Positions 1-12,276 of a stretch of 64,000 nucleotides of DNA are shown piece after piece. A program made the position numbers and the translations under genes. The DNA comes from Gymnothorax reevesii. Its lineage: Eukaryota > Chordata > Actinopteri > Anguilliformes > Muraenidae. Numbering within the stretch: position 1 is the first letter of the stretch; every line of letters starts with the position of its first letter. The notes under the pieces were generated by a model. The model worked only from the letters and a program-made list of their open reading frames with translations. It made no database searches and was not told the DNA's origin. The stretch lies in NCBI GenBank assembly GCA_029721435.1, contig CM056574.1, positions 29,869,001-29,933,000 of the forward strand. The letters are read 5' to 3'.

Positions 1-430
1 ATTTGACGTTGCCAAAACGAGTGTGAAAATTGGCACAACACTACCATCTGCCAAAACTAAAAGACCTATTTAACTGAAATTTGGCACGCATCCTATTAAG
101 TATATTACCTTTCTGTGATTATTTTCTGAGATGGTCAGGTGGGAAGCATTTGTTGAATTGACATGGAATGACCCTATGGTCATTGCCACGATAAACTACG
201 CATAACTACATTAAAATAATTTACTGCCACGTTAATAAAAATGCTTGCTACCATGGATATCTTTTGAACATGCCCAATAGATAAACCTCCGTGCACAGTT
301 TTCTCGTCAATGGCCAAGTTCTTTCTACACAAAGGCACGGGTGGCTATGGATAGCCATGGTACGCCACGTTAGGCTATGTTAAGCTACAAAGGCTTCCAC
401 TTTGCTTAACTACATTATTTAACGTATGTA
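1..430. other. Non-coding flank, no gene seen
   Basis: No convincing coding frame is present. The text is AT-rich. It contains wording such as 'aaatttggcacgcatcc', which resembles old interspersed fish repeats, and several short variants of 'ggctatg/catagcc' between about 340 and 400. I could not assign a family. Confidence 0.4.
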
Positions 431-621
431 CTGAAAAAATTGAGACTTTGGATCAAAGAAAAAAGATTGCGTCAACTTGTTACAGCTTATTTTTCTTAGT
501 TTTTCTCAATTGAAAAAAAATTTACACAGGTAATTTTTTTCAATTGAGAAAAACTAAAGAAATTTGCTGTAACAAGTTGACGCAATATTTTTACTTTGAT
601 CCAAAGTCTCAATTTTTTCAG
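431..621. mobile_element. Palindromic MITE (191 bp)
   Basis: The first 28 bases from 431 (starting CTGAAAAAATTGAG) are the exact reverse complement of the last 28 bases ending at 621. Complementarity continues, with small gaps, almost to a centre near 530, so the whole unit can fold into one long hairpin. Such a structure without an ORF is typical of non-autonomous DNA transposons (MITEs). The outer bases are TGTA on the left and GTGT on the right, so no clean target duplication is seen. The superfamily is not determined. Confidence 0.75.
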
Positions 622-3600
622 TGTGTGTGACCACCCCTTCATTGCCTGGGGTTCTGCCCCCTCGGAATTATGGGTATTGCTGTCACTGAACTACCAGTTG
701 AATTGCACATCTGACTCTACACTTGATTCCTGGTCTGGACCAAAACAAAACCTGCTGAAAAAGAATCATCTGAATTGCACACTGCATGGAGGAGATATAC
801 TATAATGAATATGAAGCCGTGCTTGTTTGGTTCCCATGTGAAGTGCTGCACTTGACATTTTTTATTCAGCTGCATAACATGATGAGAATAGGATCAAAGG
901 TATTAGGCATTTCTGGATCCTGATTGGATGTAATTTGCCTGGGCTTGGTATGGTCCTCTTTTGTAATAACTCAAGTTTATAACACTTTGTTTGCAAGGAA
1001 AAATCTGTGAATAGGAATTGGGTGGGAAAGACAGCACCAACACCTACAGCAACAACAAAAACATTGATAAAATGTATTACTTTTCTCCTTTTTAAATGCA
1101 TAACTACCCCTGAAAATACTTCTTTTCAACAGCAGCTCTGTGCCACCTACTGGGAAGCCACAAAGCCCACAGAAACATACCAGAACAAAGTCGCATTGTT
1201 AACAGTGAGGGAGCCGTGTCTCACTTTATCACTGAAGACTGAATAAAAAATAATCATTCCAGGTTTCTTTTTTTACTCTTCTGGCAAATTCCTTATATTC
1301 CTGCTCTCTTTTATACGTCACACTTGGACTTAAAGGGTTCTATTGTGAGGAAAACGGAGAGAGATGGAGAAAAAACCAAACGTATCAGAGGATTCTCTTC
1401 ATCCCAGCCTGAGCTGCATTTTTCCAACGACAGCGATTTCATTGTCAGAGGTAATGCGATATCACAATTCTAGTTTTCACACCTTCCCACAATCAGTCAG
1501 CAAATTCAAAAGACCCCACAGAAATTTGACAGATTTTACTTGGTCTATTTTTATTTGCATCGTGGTTTCCACAAGCGTTCTCCTCCTGGCAGAAATTGTG
1601 TCTCCCACTTTTCTTGCTCTCCTCAGCCAGCAGTCAGAAGGCCTCGTAAGACTCCAAATAACGAGATGAGAGCACTTCGGACAGAAGGAGACAGAGAGGG
1701 GGGATGGGGGGGTGTCTGTCTAAGAGACATTTTATTTTCAGCGATTGACAAAAGCACACATTTCCAGAAAACTGTGTGATCCATGTGCAACAAGACGTAT
1801 AAATAAAAGCTTCCTGGGTTTTCTTGCTTTGCTTTTTGGTCAATAAATCTTAGAGTAAATGATGGAAGAAAGAAAAAAAACCACAGCTGTCTGCCCTCTA
1901 TGCAACAGCATACATTGTGTTTTCTCAGCCTTTGCCACCTATTGTTTCATCCTATTTCACTGTATGAAACCATGATCTCATTCCTCCCAGCATAATGGAA
2001 AGGTAAAGATATAAAACACACTTATTTTAAAATATTGTGTTTGCTTATTGCTCAGACTGACTGAATTCTTAGCCTGCAGTGCCCCAGTTAGTCTGTAACT
2101 ATGAAGAATTGTGATATTTATCTGAGTTACCCTTCTGAGAAAGAGCAGGACTGTTCAGTTAATGAACAGCGACCTGTAGTTCATTCAGGCTCCACATTTC
2201 AGACACACAGCCAATGTCCTCAAAAGGAAGCCTCAGTCTTGCTCCTGTTCATTTCACTCTTTCGTTGCTCGGACATTCCTTTCGAAGTCCAACAGACGGT
2301 TGATAATGAGAGCATAAACATTTTTGCATTATCGTGTGTTGAGCAGAGAAAGGTTTTCTGCCAACAGATTTGGATGACTCATGATGTCACAGAAATTTAC
2401 TCAGTATAAATCTAGTAAGTCCCGTCTAAATCACTTAATTACACTCTGTCTTCATTCCCCGACTTTCTTGTTGGATATTAATGGCACAGACACGGACATT
2501 ATTTGAGATGAAGAGGCAATGAGGAAAGAAAAAAGGTTTTGAGTCTTTCTTAGTGTACTGTAAAACCTGTTCGGTCTGCCTTGATGAGTGAATGCAGCAA
2601 CATTGATTTTCAATGTGACAGCTGCCCTGCAACCAACTTGTTTTAACTCTTCCAGCTAGAGATTATGTACTAATCAGTGAAAGCCTGCTTTCAGTTCAAC
2701 CAGCAAGCATTTACAAGCAGTATACACACGCTTCAGATCAAAGCGACAATAAATTTTCTTTCTTCTTGATGTTTGAGGATCCATTATACTGCTTATTTAG
2801 CACACATGGTAAGGTGTTAAGTATCTAAATTAAACATAGTATAAAATGTTAAGGACCTCCTGTAAACCCCTCTAAGATTTCATTTGGAAAATATGAGCAA
2901 ACTAACGTTCGACACTAAAATCAATTAAGTTTGGCCTTGGAACACGATTTCTCAGGGATCAAGAAACCTTCATCAGAAATTGAGTTTAACATGAAAAGAA
3001 TGTCTATTCTTAGTGGTTTGATCTGCACCCTTCTTGCGTTGGACACATTACTACCCACAGAGGAGAACAACATTTTAGATAAAGCAGTCCTCAAGTAATT
3101 CTTTTCACCATCTCAAACTATCCAATGTTTAGAGTATAGCAACTTAATTTCAACTCCAAATCTGAAAAAAGGTACCATATTATGGAAAACCCTAATTAAG
3201 TCAAAATGCAGTGATTTGAAAATACATAACATTGTTTGTGCAGAGATTTCAGCAAAATACTCCTTAATTTGTAGAATAGCAAAAATACCTGAACTTGCTG
3301 TACTACAAAGCTTGTCCTCAAGAAGGTATAAGCTTTGCGTCTAAGTTTGTAACACTTGGACTCAACAGCACAAGCTCCCGCTCTTCATGCAATCTTCCCT
3401 GTTCTAGATTTCTCCTTGATCTGACACATCCAGTTCAGCTCATTGTGCACTTCTCTAAAGAGCTGATAAGCTGAATCAAGTATGCTAACTCAGGGAGACA
3501 TCTGAAATGTGCAGGGCTGGGGTCCTTTAGGAGCAGGGTTGGGGAACGCTTCCTTAGCCACTGTCACGGTAAATATTTTACTTGGTTAATCATTGTTGCA

Positions 3601-4717
3601 TTCTCAGCATGTTTGCTTGGGGCTTGATTTCTTTGCATGACACTCTTTTACAAGAGCATTGCTGAAGCAGGCAGGGACTACTCACCACAGTTGCATCTTA
3701 TCAGCAGGACAGATAAAAAGAAAGCTAATGTCTCTGCCAGCCCTAAACACCCAGAGGCTCGGTCATCCAGTCGTCCTTTGCATTCCAAAAAACTCTTCAC
3801 AATCTCTCTTGATTGGCAGTCTTCAAACTATCAATTACAGCCAAGCCGCAGTAGATGGACTAGCCTTTATAGGAAGGGTTAAGATGTCGTGAAACAGCTC
3901 GTCAACTCTGCGACACCTCTGCGGCTCTCCATGCACTCTCATTTAAGCAGTCACACGACTAACAGACACAAAATGAGAAACGAAGCCAAGATGCTACAGC
4001 TACCTGTGAGCAGTTTGTACGTGTGATGGTTTAGGGGAGACACAGAGTGGTGTTGACTCAGGATGAACATGAAGTACTGGATATGAAGTTCTGGTGATAA
4101 CATTAAGAAGTGAAATAACCAGGATATTTCCTCATATCATGCCGTCCCCCAGTTCCTATCTGTCAGCCGTGTGCCATGTCATAAATAAAGACAACAGCCT
4201 GTATAAAATTAAAATAATTTGTCTTCAACTTAACTATATGATTGAGTGCACATGTCACTGCTTTTCCTTCAGATGTTCAGCAGGGTGACTCTAGAACATG
4301 CAGAAACAAACAACAATGGTGAGTTTGTTGAGTTGTTTATTTCCTAGTGGCCAAAGGTTTGAGGGAAATGTTGAATCCATACATACAGAGGCTAAAATTG
4401 AGAAGATGGCACCCTCAAAGATCAGGCAGGATGTCACCCCAGTAATTAACCTCAGTCTCCCCACTTCTCAGTATCTGGGTGCAGAGCTTGAAGCCTTTCA
4501 TCTGCAGCCAAGTCACACAGTAGCTGTGTGGTGGGGACACATGGGAAATCTTAAAAAGGGAGCTCATTAAACATGACAGTGGGCGGTCAATCAGATGGGT
4601 GGTGGGGGGAGCGGATGGCAACGATAGGTCAATGCAAATTTACAAACTTTTAACTCAATCAGAGTGAAAACAAACAGGCTTGGGAAGAAATGATTATTCA
4701 CCCCCATCTTGGTCCTT
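622..4717. other. Intergenic or intronic DNA, no gene identified
   Basis: The short open frames here (up to about 100 codons) lack recognisable domains, splice context or codon bias, and they overlap in several frames. I see no RNA gene and no clear transposon end. Sequence complexity is ordinary, with moderately AT-rich, CpG-poor text. Confidence 0.4.
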
Positions 4718-5016
4718 AGCGATGGAATGACCTTCCCACCTCCCTACGCACTGCTTCATCCCTGCCACACTTCCTCTGTAACCTTAAGACTCGCTTGTTC
4801 TGACAATAACTGACCTGATTGACCTGATTTCTTTTGTGTGTTACTGCCTTTTGTATCCTCATTGCTCTACATGTTCATGACTTCAGGTGAATAATGCTTG
4901 ATATGAAATGTTACTTTTCCAGTCTGTTGGGCTACAGTGTCAGTGACCTTACTGTACGCACTTGCTGTAAGTCGCTTTGGATAAAAACGTCTGCTAAATA
5001 AATGTAATGTAATGTA
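4718..5016 (+). mobile_element. L2-clade LINE, 3' end only
   Basis: The first 80 bases translate to the last residues of an L2-type ORF2. A WNDLP motif is followed by LRTASSL and LKTRLF, then a stop at 4801-4803. This parallels the WWNDLP...LKTHLF ending of the larger LINE at 20.8-22.0 kb. A 3' UTR of about 200 bp follows. It ends in the conserved 'gtcgctttggataaaaacg' stem-loop segment and a short ATGTA/TGTAA tail. In UnaL2-type LINEs the 3' stem-loop is recognised by the reverse transcriptase. The copy is strongly 5'-truncated, as is usual for target-primed reverse transcription. Confidence 0.82.
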
Positions 5017-5639
5017 TGGTAGCGTCCAGTTCAATTGGTGTCTCCAGGAGCACATTCTTCCATGATGACACCCACACACAGACTCACAAGGTAAGAACAA
5101 CACCAGCTCAAGCTGTCACAACATGAAATGCCTCTTATAATCCTCTAATTTTATTTAAACTTGTTAAATTGTCAACTTGAAACAGAGAAACACCCTTCTG
5201 CCATGCCAAAAAAGTGACATGACCTAGACCAGGAATCAAGTATGGAGGCAGGGTGCAACCCAATAGTATGGTTTATTGATAGCAATACTGTTACTGTGGG
5301 ACAGAACTCAAAGGAGGCTACAGTTCAGATCAGATGTAGTAGGAGAAGCAGGGCAAAGCCAATTTCTGGCCAGTGGCTTGCCAGGATGACTTCAAGGCAG
5401 AGTGCATACTTTGCCGGAGCCGAACTGCCCAGAATGGTGATGGAGTAGCTCAAGGGGGAAACTTGTTTCCAATATTGATGACAATAGAAGGATTAGGAGC
5501 TTGCTCTTAACAACTGAGACAGATTAACAGACTTGGAAAGGGTTAACAAGAACTTGATCCCAATCTGGACAAAGGAGTGATTGAAATGGGTTCCCTTGAA
5601 TGCAGTCCCAATCCTGGACTCTGAGTAGGCTTGAGAGCT
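5017..5639. other. Non-coding, possibly distal Gypsy LTR sequence
   Basis: No gene is seen. The stretch adjoins the antisense Ty3/Gypsy remnant at 5640-6664, and part of it may belong to that element's LTR. No TG...CA boundary could be fixed. Confidence 0.35.
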
Positions 5640-5930
5640 TGTTCGAATTAACAAAGTAAATAGGAAAGCTTCTGTAAATTACTATCATTAAATGATATGT
5701 TTCTCGTAATAAAGACAAACTGTTTTTACGAGAAATATTGAATAGTTCTCAGCACGAGTACTGAATTACAATCCAGCAACTCAGAACTCAAAGCAGGGGG
5801 TTTAAATGCACATCACAAGTACATCAGGAAGTAACAATGAAATGAGACAAAGCCAGGGAAGGGAATACATGCGAGACATTGACCAATAAAAGGAGATATG
5901 CGTCTAACGGACATGCAAGCTGCTGAACAG
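5640..5930 (-). mobile_element. Ty3/Gypsy LTR fragment (antisense)
   Basis: Read on the minus strand, this lies just 3' of the Gypsy integrase remnant. It has the look of a fish Gypsy LTR: a 'ttattggtcaatg' box, a TATA-like 'catttaaaccccc', then a region ending in 'gtctttattacgagaaac'. The pair TTTCTCGTAA (5700-5709) and TTACGAGAAA (5736-5745) can form a stem around the presumed polyadenylation segment. Exact LTR ends are not visible, so the limits are approximate. Confidence 0.5.
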
Positions 5931-6664
5931 GAGGAGAAACAGAGGGCCTTCACACTCCAGTGTCCCCCCTCCTCCTCCCCAATGAGCGCCATCTGGTGGC
6001 CCAGATTTGGACCCCGGACACTTGTGCAGGAAATCACAAAGCGAACAGGAGTCTAAGATGTTCTGCTCCAGGACTAAAGAATGCTCCTCGGACTTGCATC
6101 TCTCCCGGTCCACAGGGAACTGACATCCGCTTCCCCAATGCCAGTGGTCCAGGATCCGACAGATGGTGCAAGCAGGGCCACCACTGCTGAGCCTGTGGGA
6201 AGCCGGGGAATGAGAGGGAGGACTGTCAGGAGACAAGGACATTGGTTTAATTCTGAAGACATGAAACACAGAGTGATTGTTACGAAGGGAATGGCAGAGG
6301 GTTAACCTGACAGTGGATGAAGACAGGATTCTTGAAATGGCGAGTGGGCCTAGTAACGCGGGCTGAGCTTTTTTGAAGTCTCTCGACGCAGGATATTGTT
6401 CACGATAAGCTTAACCTTCTGCCCAACATAGTTGACAGGTGACGTCCCTCAACAACGATTCCCTTCTGGACGGCAAATACGTGTCTGAGTAGTAAAGCCT
6501 GGGCCTTTCTCCAATCCCCTCAGACACAGAGAACTAGAACCTGAGCAGAGGGAGCTGCCTCTTCTCTCCTCAGACTGGAATAAATTCCTTTTGTAACCCA
6601 GACAACATTGAAAAGGAGACTGGCCCAATCCCGTCATTGGTAATGAATTGTTAGCCAACTCCAC
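5931..6664 (-). pseudogene. Ty3/Gypsy integrase C-terminus with chromodomain, decayed
   Basis: Minus-strand translation gives, in order, a VELANNSL...SPFQCCLGY segment near 6660-6590, matching the 'E(Y/F)AHNSL..TG.SPFECSLGY' region of the Gypsy integrase core. Next comes FHVFRIKP near 6260, matching the FHVSRLKP motif. A degenerate chromodomain follows at about 6180-6020, with wording of the type GGPA.TI.RILD and PEE.S.V...ILD. The end has the PDGAHWGGGG tail common in fish Gypsy pol proteins. The integrase inserts cDNA into chromatin and the chromodomain guides targeting. The frame is broken by stops and frameshifts, so it is not functional. Reverse transcriptase and gag are absent, leaving a 3' fragment that continues into LTR-like DNA at lower coordinates. 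Confidence 0.8.
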
Positions 6665-8430
6665 TCAGGTTATATATATTAAAAAAAAAAACATTAAATG
6701 TCACCTTTCAAAATGCATCTGCAAAAAAAAGTGTTAAAAAAATCCTGAAGTTTGCTTATTGAGAGAAGACCCCAACGGTGCTTTTCATCAGAAACTCACA
6801 ATGACAGCTGATGTTTAGAGTGTGGAAGATAAATGTATTTTTTCTGCTCAGTGTAACGACGCACTGCTCTAAGAAAATTGTGTCCCGCACCTCACAAGAT
6901 TCCTGTCAGGGCACTTAGTCATTATTCCTGGAAACTGGCGCCACCTTTGCCCCTCTTCAACGGTCAAGCGTGCTGTGTTCCCACGTATTCTTATCGCAGT
7001 GAGCATTTCCATAGATCTTTCACTTGGATTAAAGGGGTACATTTGATCTGCTAGCTGAACTTAAGGTCAGACATTGATTGAATTGCAGTCTAAGAGCACA
7101 GAACACCATAGCTACCATACAGTAAATCCTTCTGTGCTCACAGTGTGGATACCAGCCCATTGCAAGCAGTGGGGACAGGGAAATCCAGTGAGAAGAGAAT
7201 GCCCAGCGTACTCAAGCTGGTCATTATTCATTATATTCGCAATGAATATTTTTCCGCCTCCAGTAAAGCTTTTTAAATTTTAGTCTGAGTGAGGACTGAT
7301 ATCGTGTGCAAAGTAAGAATTAAATCAATAAAGCGCACAGAATTGGAGTGTTGAAACCTAAAACTCTTAATTCTCTTCATTCTGGGATATTTGCTCTCTT
7401 GCAGATCCATCCACCCACTGATCCAAGGATCAGCTGTTTAGATCCAGTCCAGGGTTGATCCACCAAAGGTTCCTTCAAAACCAGAAAATAATTTGTTGAC
7501 AAATCCCTCTCATATAGCACTGTCACTTACTTGCCTCCTCTATTGCCCACACGACATCCTCAAGTGTTTTCAGCACTCGTTTTGATTTAAGAGAGTAGGT
7601 GATTACTCAGTTTAGCCCAGCTGGGCTCCCGCCAGGTCTGGTATGCCGAGTAGCTGCGGTGCTGCTGATTCAGAAATATCCCTTGCTGATATCTTTTCTT
7701 CCCAGCTCAACCCATTTCCAAGTATTTCCAGCCAGGGGCTGCACGACCCTTTTGTCTTTCTGTTACATTTACATGTTTTTAATTCACTTTATTTTTACCT
7801 TTTTTGGTCACCTATTTTTTTTCTTGCCATATATTTCTTATCTTTTTGTTTATTTGTTTCATTACTGAAATTGATTTCCCACTAATGCTCCTGCTCGCCT
7901 TTCCTCATTTCCTGCCTTCTTTCTACCTTCTCATTTCCTGTTCTTTTCATCTGTTTGACATTATTTTCCTCTTTCTCTCACTTTTTCCTTCAGCTCTCTC
8001 CCCTGTGCATAAGAAATAAAAGCTCCAGCTCCCTGCTTCATCACTCATCCTAAACAGAAGCTGACAGCAGCGCTGCATATGAACATGGGAATAAATGGTG
8101 TTGTGCTTCATTAATCAATAGTGTTTTCCTCAATCAATTCTCCCACATGGACTGGGCTCTGTTTTTTCCCCCCAGAAATGCCTTGATATGCTCACATTAA
8201 TGTTTCTAACATCGCTGGGCTGAGCTCAGCATTTAACTCTGTGTGCTCCCCAATGCCACAGATAAAAAGTGAAAGATATTACTCCACAGAGACAACAACG
8301 CACCTGATTGAGTATAAAATTTGCTTGAAAGAGACATTGCCTCAGTTGCTTTATCAAGGTCAAATAAAAATATTCTACGCCTAAAATCATAGAACTTTAG
8401 AAAACAAGCCCACTTGCACACAAGTACACG
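6665..8430. other. Non-coding, with a pyrimidine-rich tract
   Basis: No gene is recognised. The stretch from 7740 to 8000 is strongly T/C-rich on the plus strand, which produces overlapping short open frames of F, L and S residues. These are composition artefacts. A run of A at 6681-6691 follows the boundary of the Gypsy fragment. Confidence 0.4.
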
Positions 8431-8576
8431 CTCTCTCTTTCTTTCTCTCTTTCGCTTTCTCTCTCTCTCTACAAATAGCTTAGTCAATTGAAACAGTGGA
8501 GAAGGAGGTAATATAAAACATAAGACCTCGACTATTCTAATATTGGGATTCTCTCTCTCTCTCTCTCTCTCTCTCT
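8431..8576. repeat. Two CT microsatellites
   Basis: An imperfect CT/CTTT tract at 8431-8470 and a pure (CT)n tract at 8551-8576 lie about 80 bp apart. On the minus strand they read as GA repeats and create a 148-codon open frame rich in R and E, which is not a gene. Confidence 0.9.
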
Positions 8577-10899
8577 TCCTCTGTGAACAAGGATTTGGAA
8601 TTAAGAACAAAGACCAGTGGTGAGAGAGACAGAAAGCAGGGAAGGCATAAAACTTTAAAAAATTATTTAAACTATTCATTAGTCTTGATCAATTTTCCCT
8701 GATGAAAGACTTTTATCTTTCCTCCCTCAGGTGTAGCCAATAGACAATGAAAATAGTTCATGCGGAAAATACAGAGTAGAAGTAATGAAGGATAGCCTAT
8801 TAAGGCAATTGAATAAAACATTTAAATGAATTTATTTACTTGTCTTAACATTTCATTTAAAAAAGGAAGCTGTATGGTAAACCGCCGATAGATTATTTAA
8901 ATCATGATTAAACGTGTTAATCAAGAACAGCGATCGAAACAGGTCAATTATCATCTGGTTCAAGGGATATTTTCTGCCCACCCCGTTTTCTGTTTAGCGG
9001 CCGTCGCTGACATAGACTTTGGAGCTCCAAAGTGGAAATTGGGAAATACTGGAATGAAAGATAAGAGCTGCACCCCGAGAGTAGTTGACTGATTGTGTGC
9101 GGCCCCGGCAGTGGAACAGCTCTGATAAACACTGAGGAAGCAGCCGACCTCAATCAGTGACAGAGCAGCATAATGAAATTGCAAAGAATGCACATGAATA
9201 AACATGCTGCAAAATGATGTTCTTTCCAAAAAAAACTTTCAGTTAATTTCACAGCAGCCGATAATAATTATTTTTTCAACAGTGAAAGTACTGTTGTAAC
9301 AGTGAGCCAGCAGATTATTTGAAGACGCGCTGCATGTATATGTGAGAAATGTCTATTTCCATAAACCAGTAAAGCCAAGTTCACAAAATAAATTCTAACT
9401 TTACATGAGAAATGTACCTTTCTTCTATACCAAAAAAGCCCAGTTCTCACCCACGAGAGATGCGTTCCATAATTCTAACCCCTGCCCTAACCCTGAGCAA
9501 AAACAAAGGAACAGTTAGAATAAATGTATTCCATGCCTTCAGTGGCTGTAGAAAAAAAAATTGTCAGTGTATGTCAATTCATGCATACCAGAACAGCGGC
9601 ATTGGCAAATTTGACAATTTTGAACCTCATGTCTTTATCAAGGCTATTTTTTATTTTTTTATGTGAAGACAGGGACCCAACACTCATACCTGATGGACTC
9701 ACACACTACTCCTCTAGTATTCCCTCCCTCCTTTTTCCAGTGGACAAAAATACGTATTTCTAATGTTGTTACACAATACGACCAATATAGTCGAAGAACA
9801 GTAATTTGACAGGAAATTTGCTCAAGAGGGCATGTAAGTTTAAGAGTCAATACTACAAGATTTCAGAGTGACTTTTTTTTTTTTTTTTGGAATGACAGTC
9901 AAAGAATTAACTGGTTCCTAAAATCAAAGATAGTATCCCCCATTTGTACATCACAAACTGTGTTTGATGAAGATTTGCATTGCACCCTCAAGATGTGTCA
10001 CAGAGCTTCCTTTTGCCCAATACAGTCATACACCTTGTTGACAGAGGTTTATCATTTGGATTGAAAGGCAGGAAATCTCCTTAAAGGGGTTGACATTAAA
10101 CTGGTTGTAAATTTCCAAGATCAGTGCAATACCAAATCTTATAAATGGATATTGTACAATGGACTAAAGACAAGGATTTTTTTTAAATGGCAGTTAATAT
10201 CTTTCAAATACATTTACCTAGTCCTTTTATTATAATTGGATTGCAGAAGTTATCAAATTGAAATCCCGTGTTGTGTTCATAATTCATCCACCACTGAGCA
10301 GAAAAATCCTCTATTGACAGCATACAAATATCAGAGGGATTGGAAGGGATATTTTCTACGATTTTCTGCTTTGCAGGGCACAGGACCTTTTAAATAGTTT
10401 TATTGCATATCTATACCCATTCAGTTGCAAAAAATTACTTCCCAGGTCATACAGTATATGGCCCCCACTCCAGGCTGCATCAGGATGCCTCAAACAAAAC
10501 TGCTCACTCAGTTTGTCTTTATTTGTTATTTACAACATTATTGTCATCACTGTCCTTCATGCTTGTGACTTCAATAGTCTGCCATTCCTTCCGTTTTGAA
10601 TTACCACGGATGCTGCCCTCCAAGGCTGCGGTTCTACCGCACAGCTGCACAATTCACATTCACACATAATGCACACACAGCATGGTTTCCTACTGAAGTG
10701 TGTGGTCATATTCTGAGAAAGAAACTTCAGTCTGGAGATTTGTTCTGCTCCTCAGAAAGCTCATTACAGAGTTTTTGCATTCACTCTGAGGATTATCACT
10801 TCTAAGCCTCCCTTTGTTAAGGACAGAGACACTGTAGTTCTGATGGCTGCAGGGTACACGCAAGGCTTATAGAACTCAACCCGCATGTCCTTCAGGGAC
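8577..10899. other. Non-coding, no gene identified
   Basis: Only short open frames without recognisable domains are present. There is a 16-base T run at 9873-9888. AT-rich, CpG-poor segments such as 8820-8880 and 9170-9250 could be regulatory, but nothing in the sequence proves it. Confidence 0.35.
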
Positions 10900-11609
10900 A
10901 AAAATGGCGCGCTAACTGAAAATAATGCCCCCATCATACTTATTCAAAATCAGCAGGAATCAAGCAGAACCAGCTGGAATAAAGAATTTGTGCAACATTT
11001 GGGCGGGAATTTCAAATCGACCAAAATTCTAACAGCTTTGAAAGAATGCTTTTTGAATACTTAGAATGCGTTCCGAACACGCCTCAAATGATTCTTGCAC
11101 ATTCTGGGTGTATTAGCTCTCGAATGCAGCTTGAATGTAGTTGGAACACAGTAGGAATATATAGAATATCGTTAGAATGCAGTCAGAATATTTAGAATAC
11201 ACTTCAAATGCTTTACGATTGCGGTTCAATTTCTGCCAGAACACCACCCGAAGTGTGGTTGGAAGGTGCCTGGAATGCTGTACGAATTCACCTCAGATGC
11301 AGTCAGAACGCTCCCCGGAATGGCCGCGAATATGGTTTGAACTTCCAAGAATTCGAACAGAATACAGCTTGAATAGTCAGAATGAATTTAAAATGTAACA
11401 ATGTAAATGTCCTATATGTGTTGATTGAGTAATTGCTGACTACAGCAGGGGAATGTAAATATGCCACTAAAACTGATGCCGAATGCGTGAGAGTTAACAG
11501 GTATGCGTTATTAATGAAAACTGGCCGCACCTGATAAAGTTGAAAGTTTTAGGAGTTTCTGTAATGGTAATTTAAATGAATGATTGAAAACAGGTCATGA
11601 CTAATCATT

Positions 11610-11664
11610 ATTTTTAAGGGATGGGTTTCAGCCTCCCCTATCACCAGTTCACCAGCCGCCACTG
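11610..11664 (-). mobile_element. hAT-like terminus
   Basis: The plus strand ends in 'accagccgccactg' at 11664. Read on the minus strand it begins CAGTGGCGGCTGG, the style of terminus I associate with Zaphod-like hAT transposons. The sequence running back from it to about 11400 lacks the GAATGC words and may be the body of this element. No matching opposite end or 8-bp target duplication was found, so it is probably a truncated copy. Confidence 0.42.
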
Positions 11665-11826
11665 ATTCCAGCGGCAATCGAAAGATTCCAAGGTATTCGA
11701 AGTGCATTCCAGCTGAATTGTTTTAATATTAAAACAGAATCCTGCAGCAATCGAGATGAATTCAAGGTGGATTTTGGCTTATTCAAGGCACATTCAGGAC
11801 ATTTTGGCAGGATTTGATGTGGCTTG

Positions 11827-12276
11827 TGTGATGGCGTGGTGGTAGGACGCCAAGAGCAGTGGTCAGAAATAAAATGGACAAAAACCAGCAGCGTGCTGAG
11901 AGATAAAAACAAATTGAAATCACGAGACTCGCGGTACCAACGGACCTGACGCCGTCCGTGGTTGCAAACAGGCGAGCTCGACTAAAGACAAAAGAAAAGA
12001 GAAATAAACCAAAGAATCCCTCTCTCACTAACACTTTTCCTGTTATGCAGCTAAGATCCTGACAATACTCTGTCTTCTCAAAAGACCTCACCGGCTAAAG
12101 CGCCAAGAGGAAAATGACACTCTAGCAACCCGAACAAGGTAGAACAGGAGCTTAAATAGAGTCCGGGTAACGCCCCCAATTAATGCCAGCTGGCCCAGTA
12201 ATCCGATGGTGAGCAAAACAATGTCGTCCCGGACGAGAGTAACAAAACCAGCTAACAAAGCTCCAAAACCATGACA
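11827..12276 (-). mobile_element. Solo LTR, 450 bp
   Basis: Minus-strand reading begins TGTCATGGTTTTGG and ends CCATCACA, so it has TG...CA ends. A TATA-like 'tctatttaag' lies in the first third of the minus-strand sequence, followed by a T-rich R/U5-like part. Flanks are GCTTG on the left (11822-11826) and GTTTG on the right (12277-12281), a 5-bp target duplication with one mismatch. No internal domain is attached, so this is a solo LTR left by recombination. The length, ends and 5-bp duplication suit Ty3/Gypsy. It was inserted into the GAATGC field, so it is younger than that repeat. Confidence 0.72.

Noticed and set aside
8233..8679. 148-codon minus-strand open frame
   Set aside because: Much of it is R/E repeats from the CT microsatellites; no domain elsewhere.
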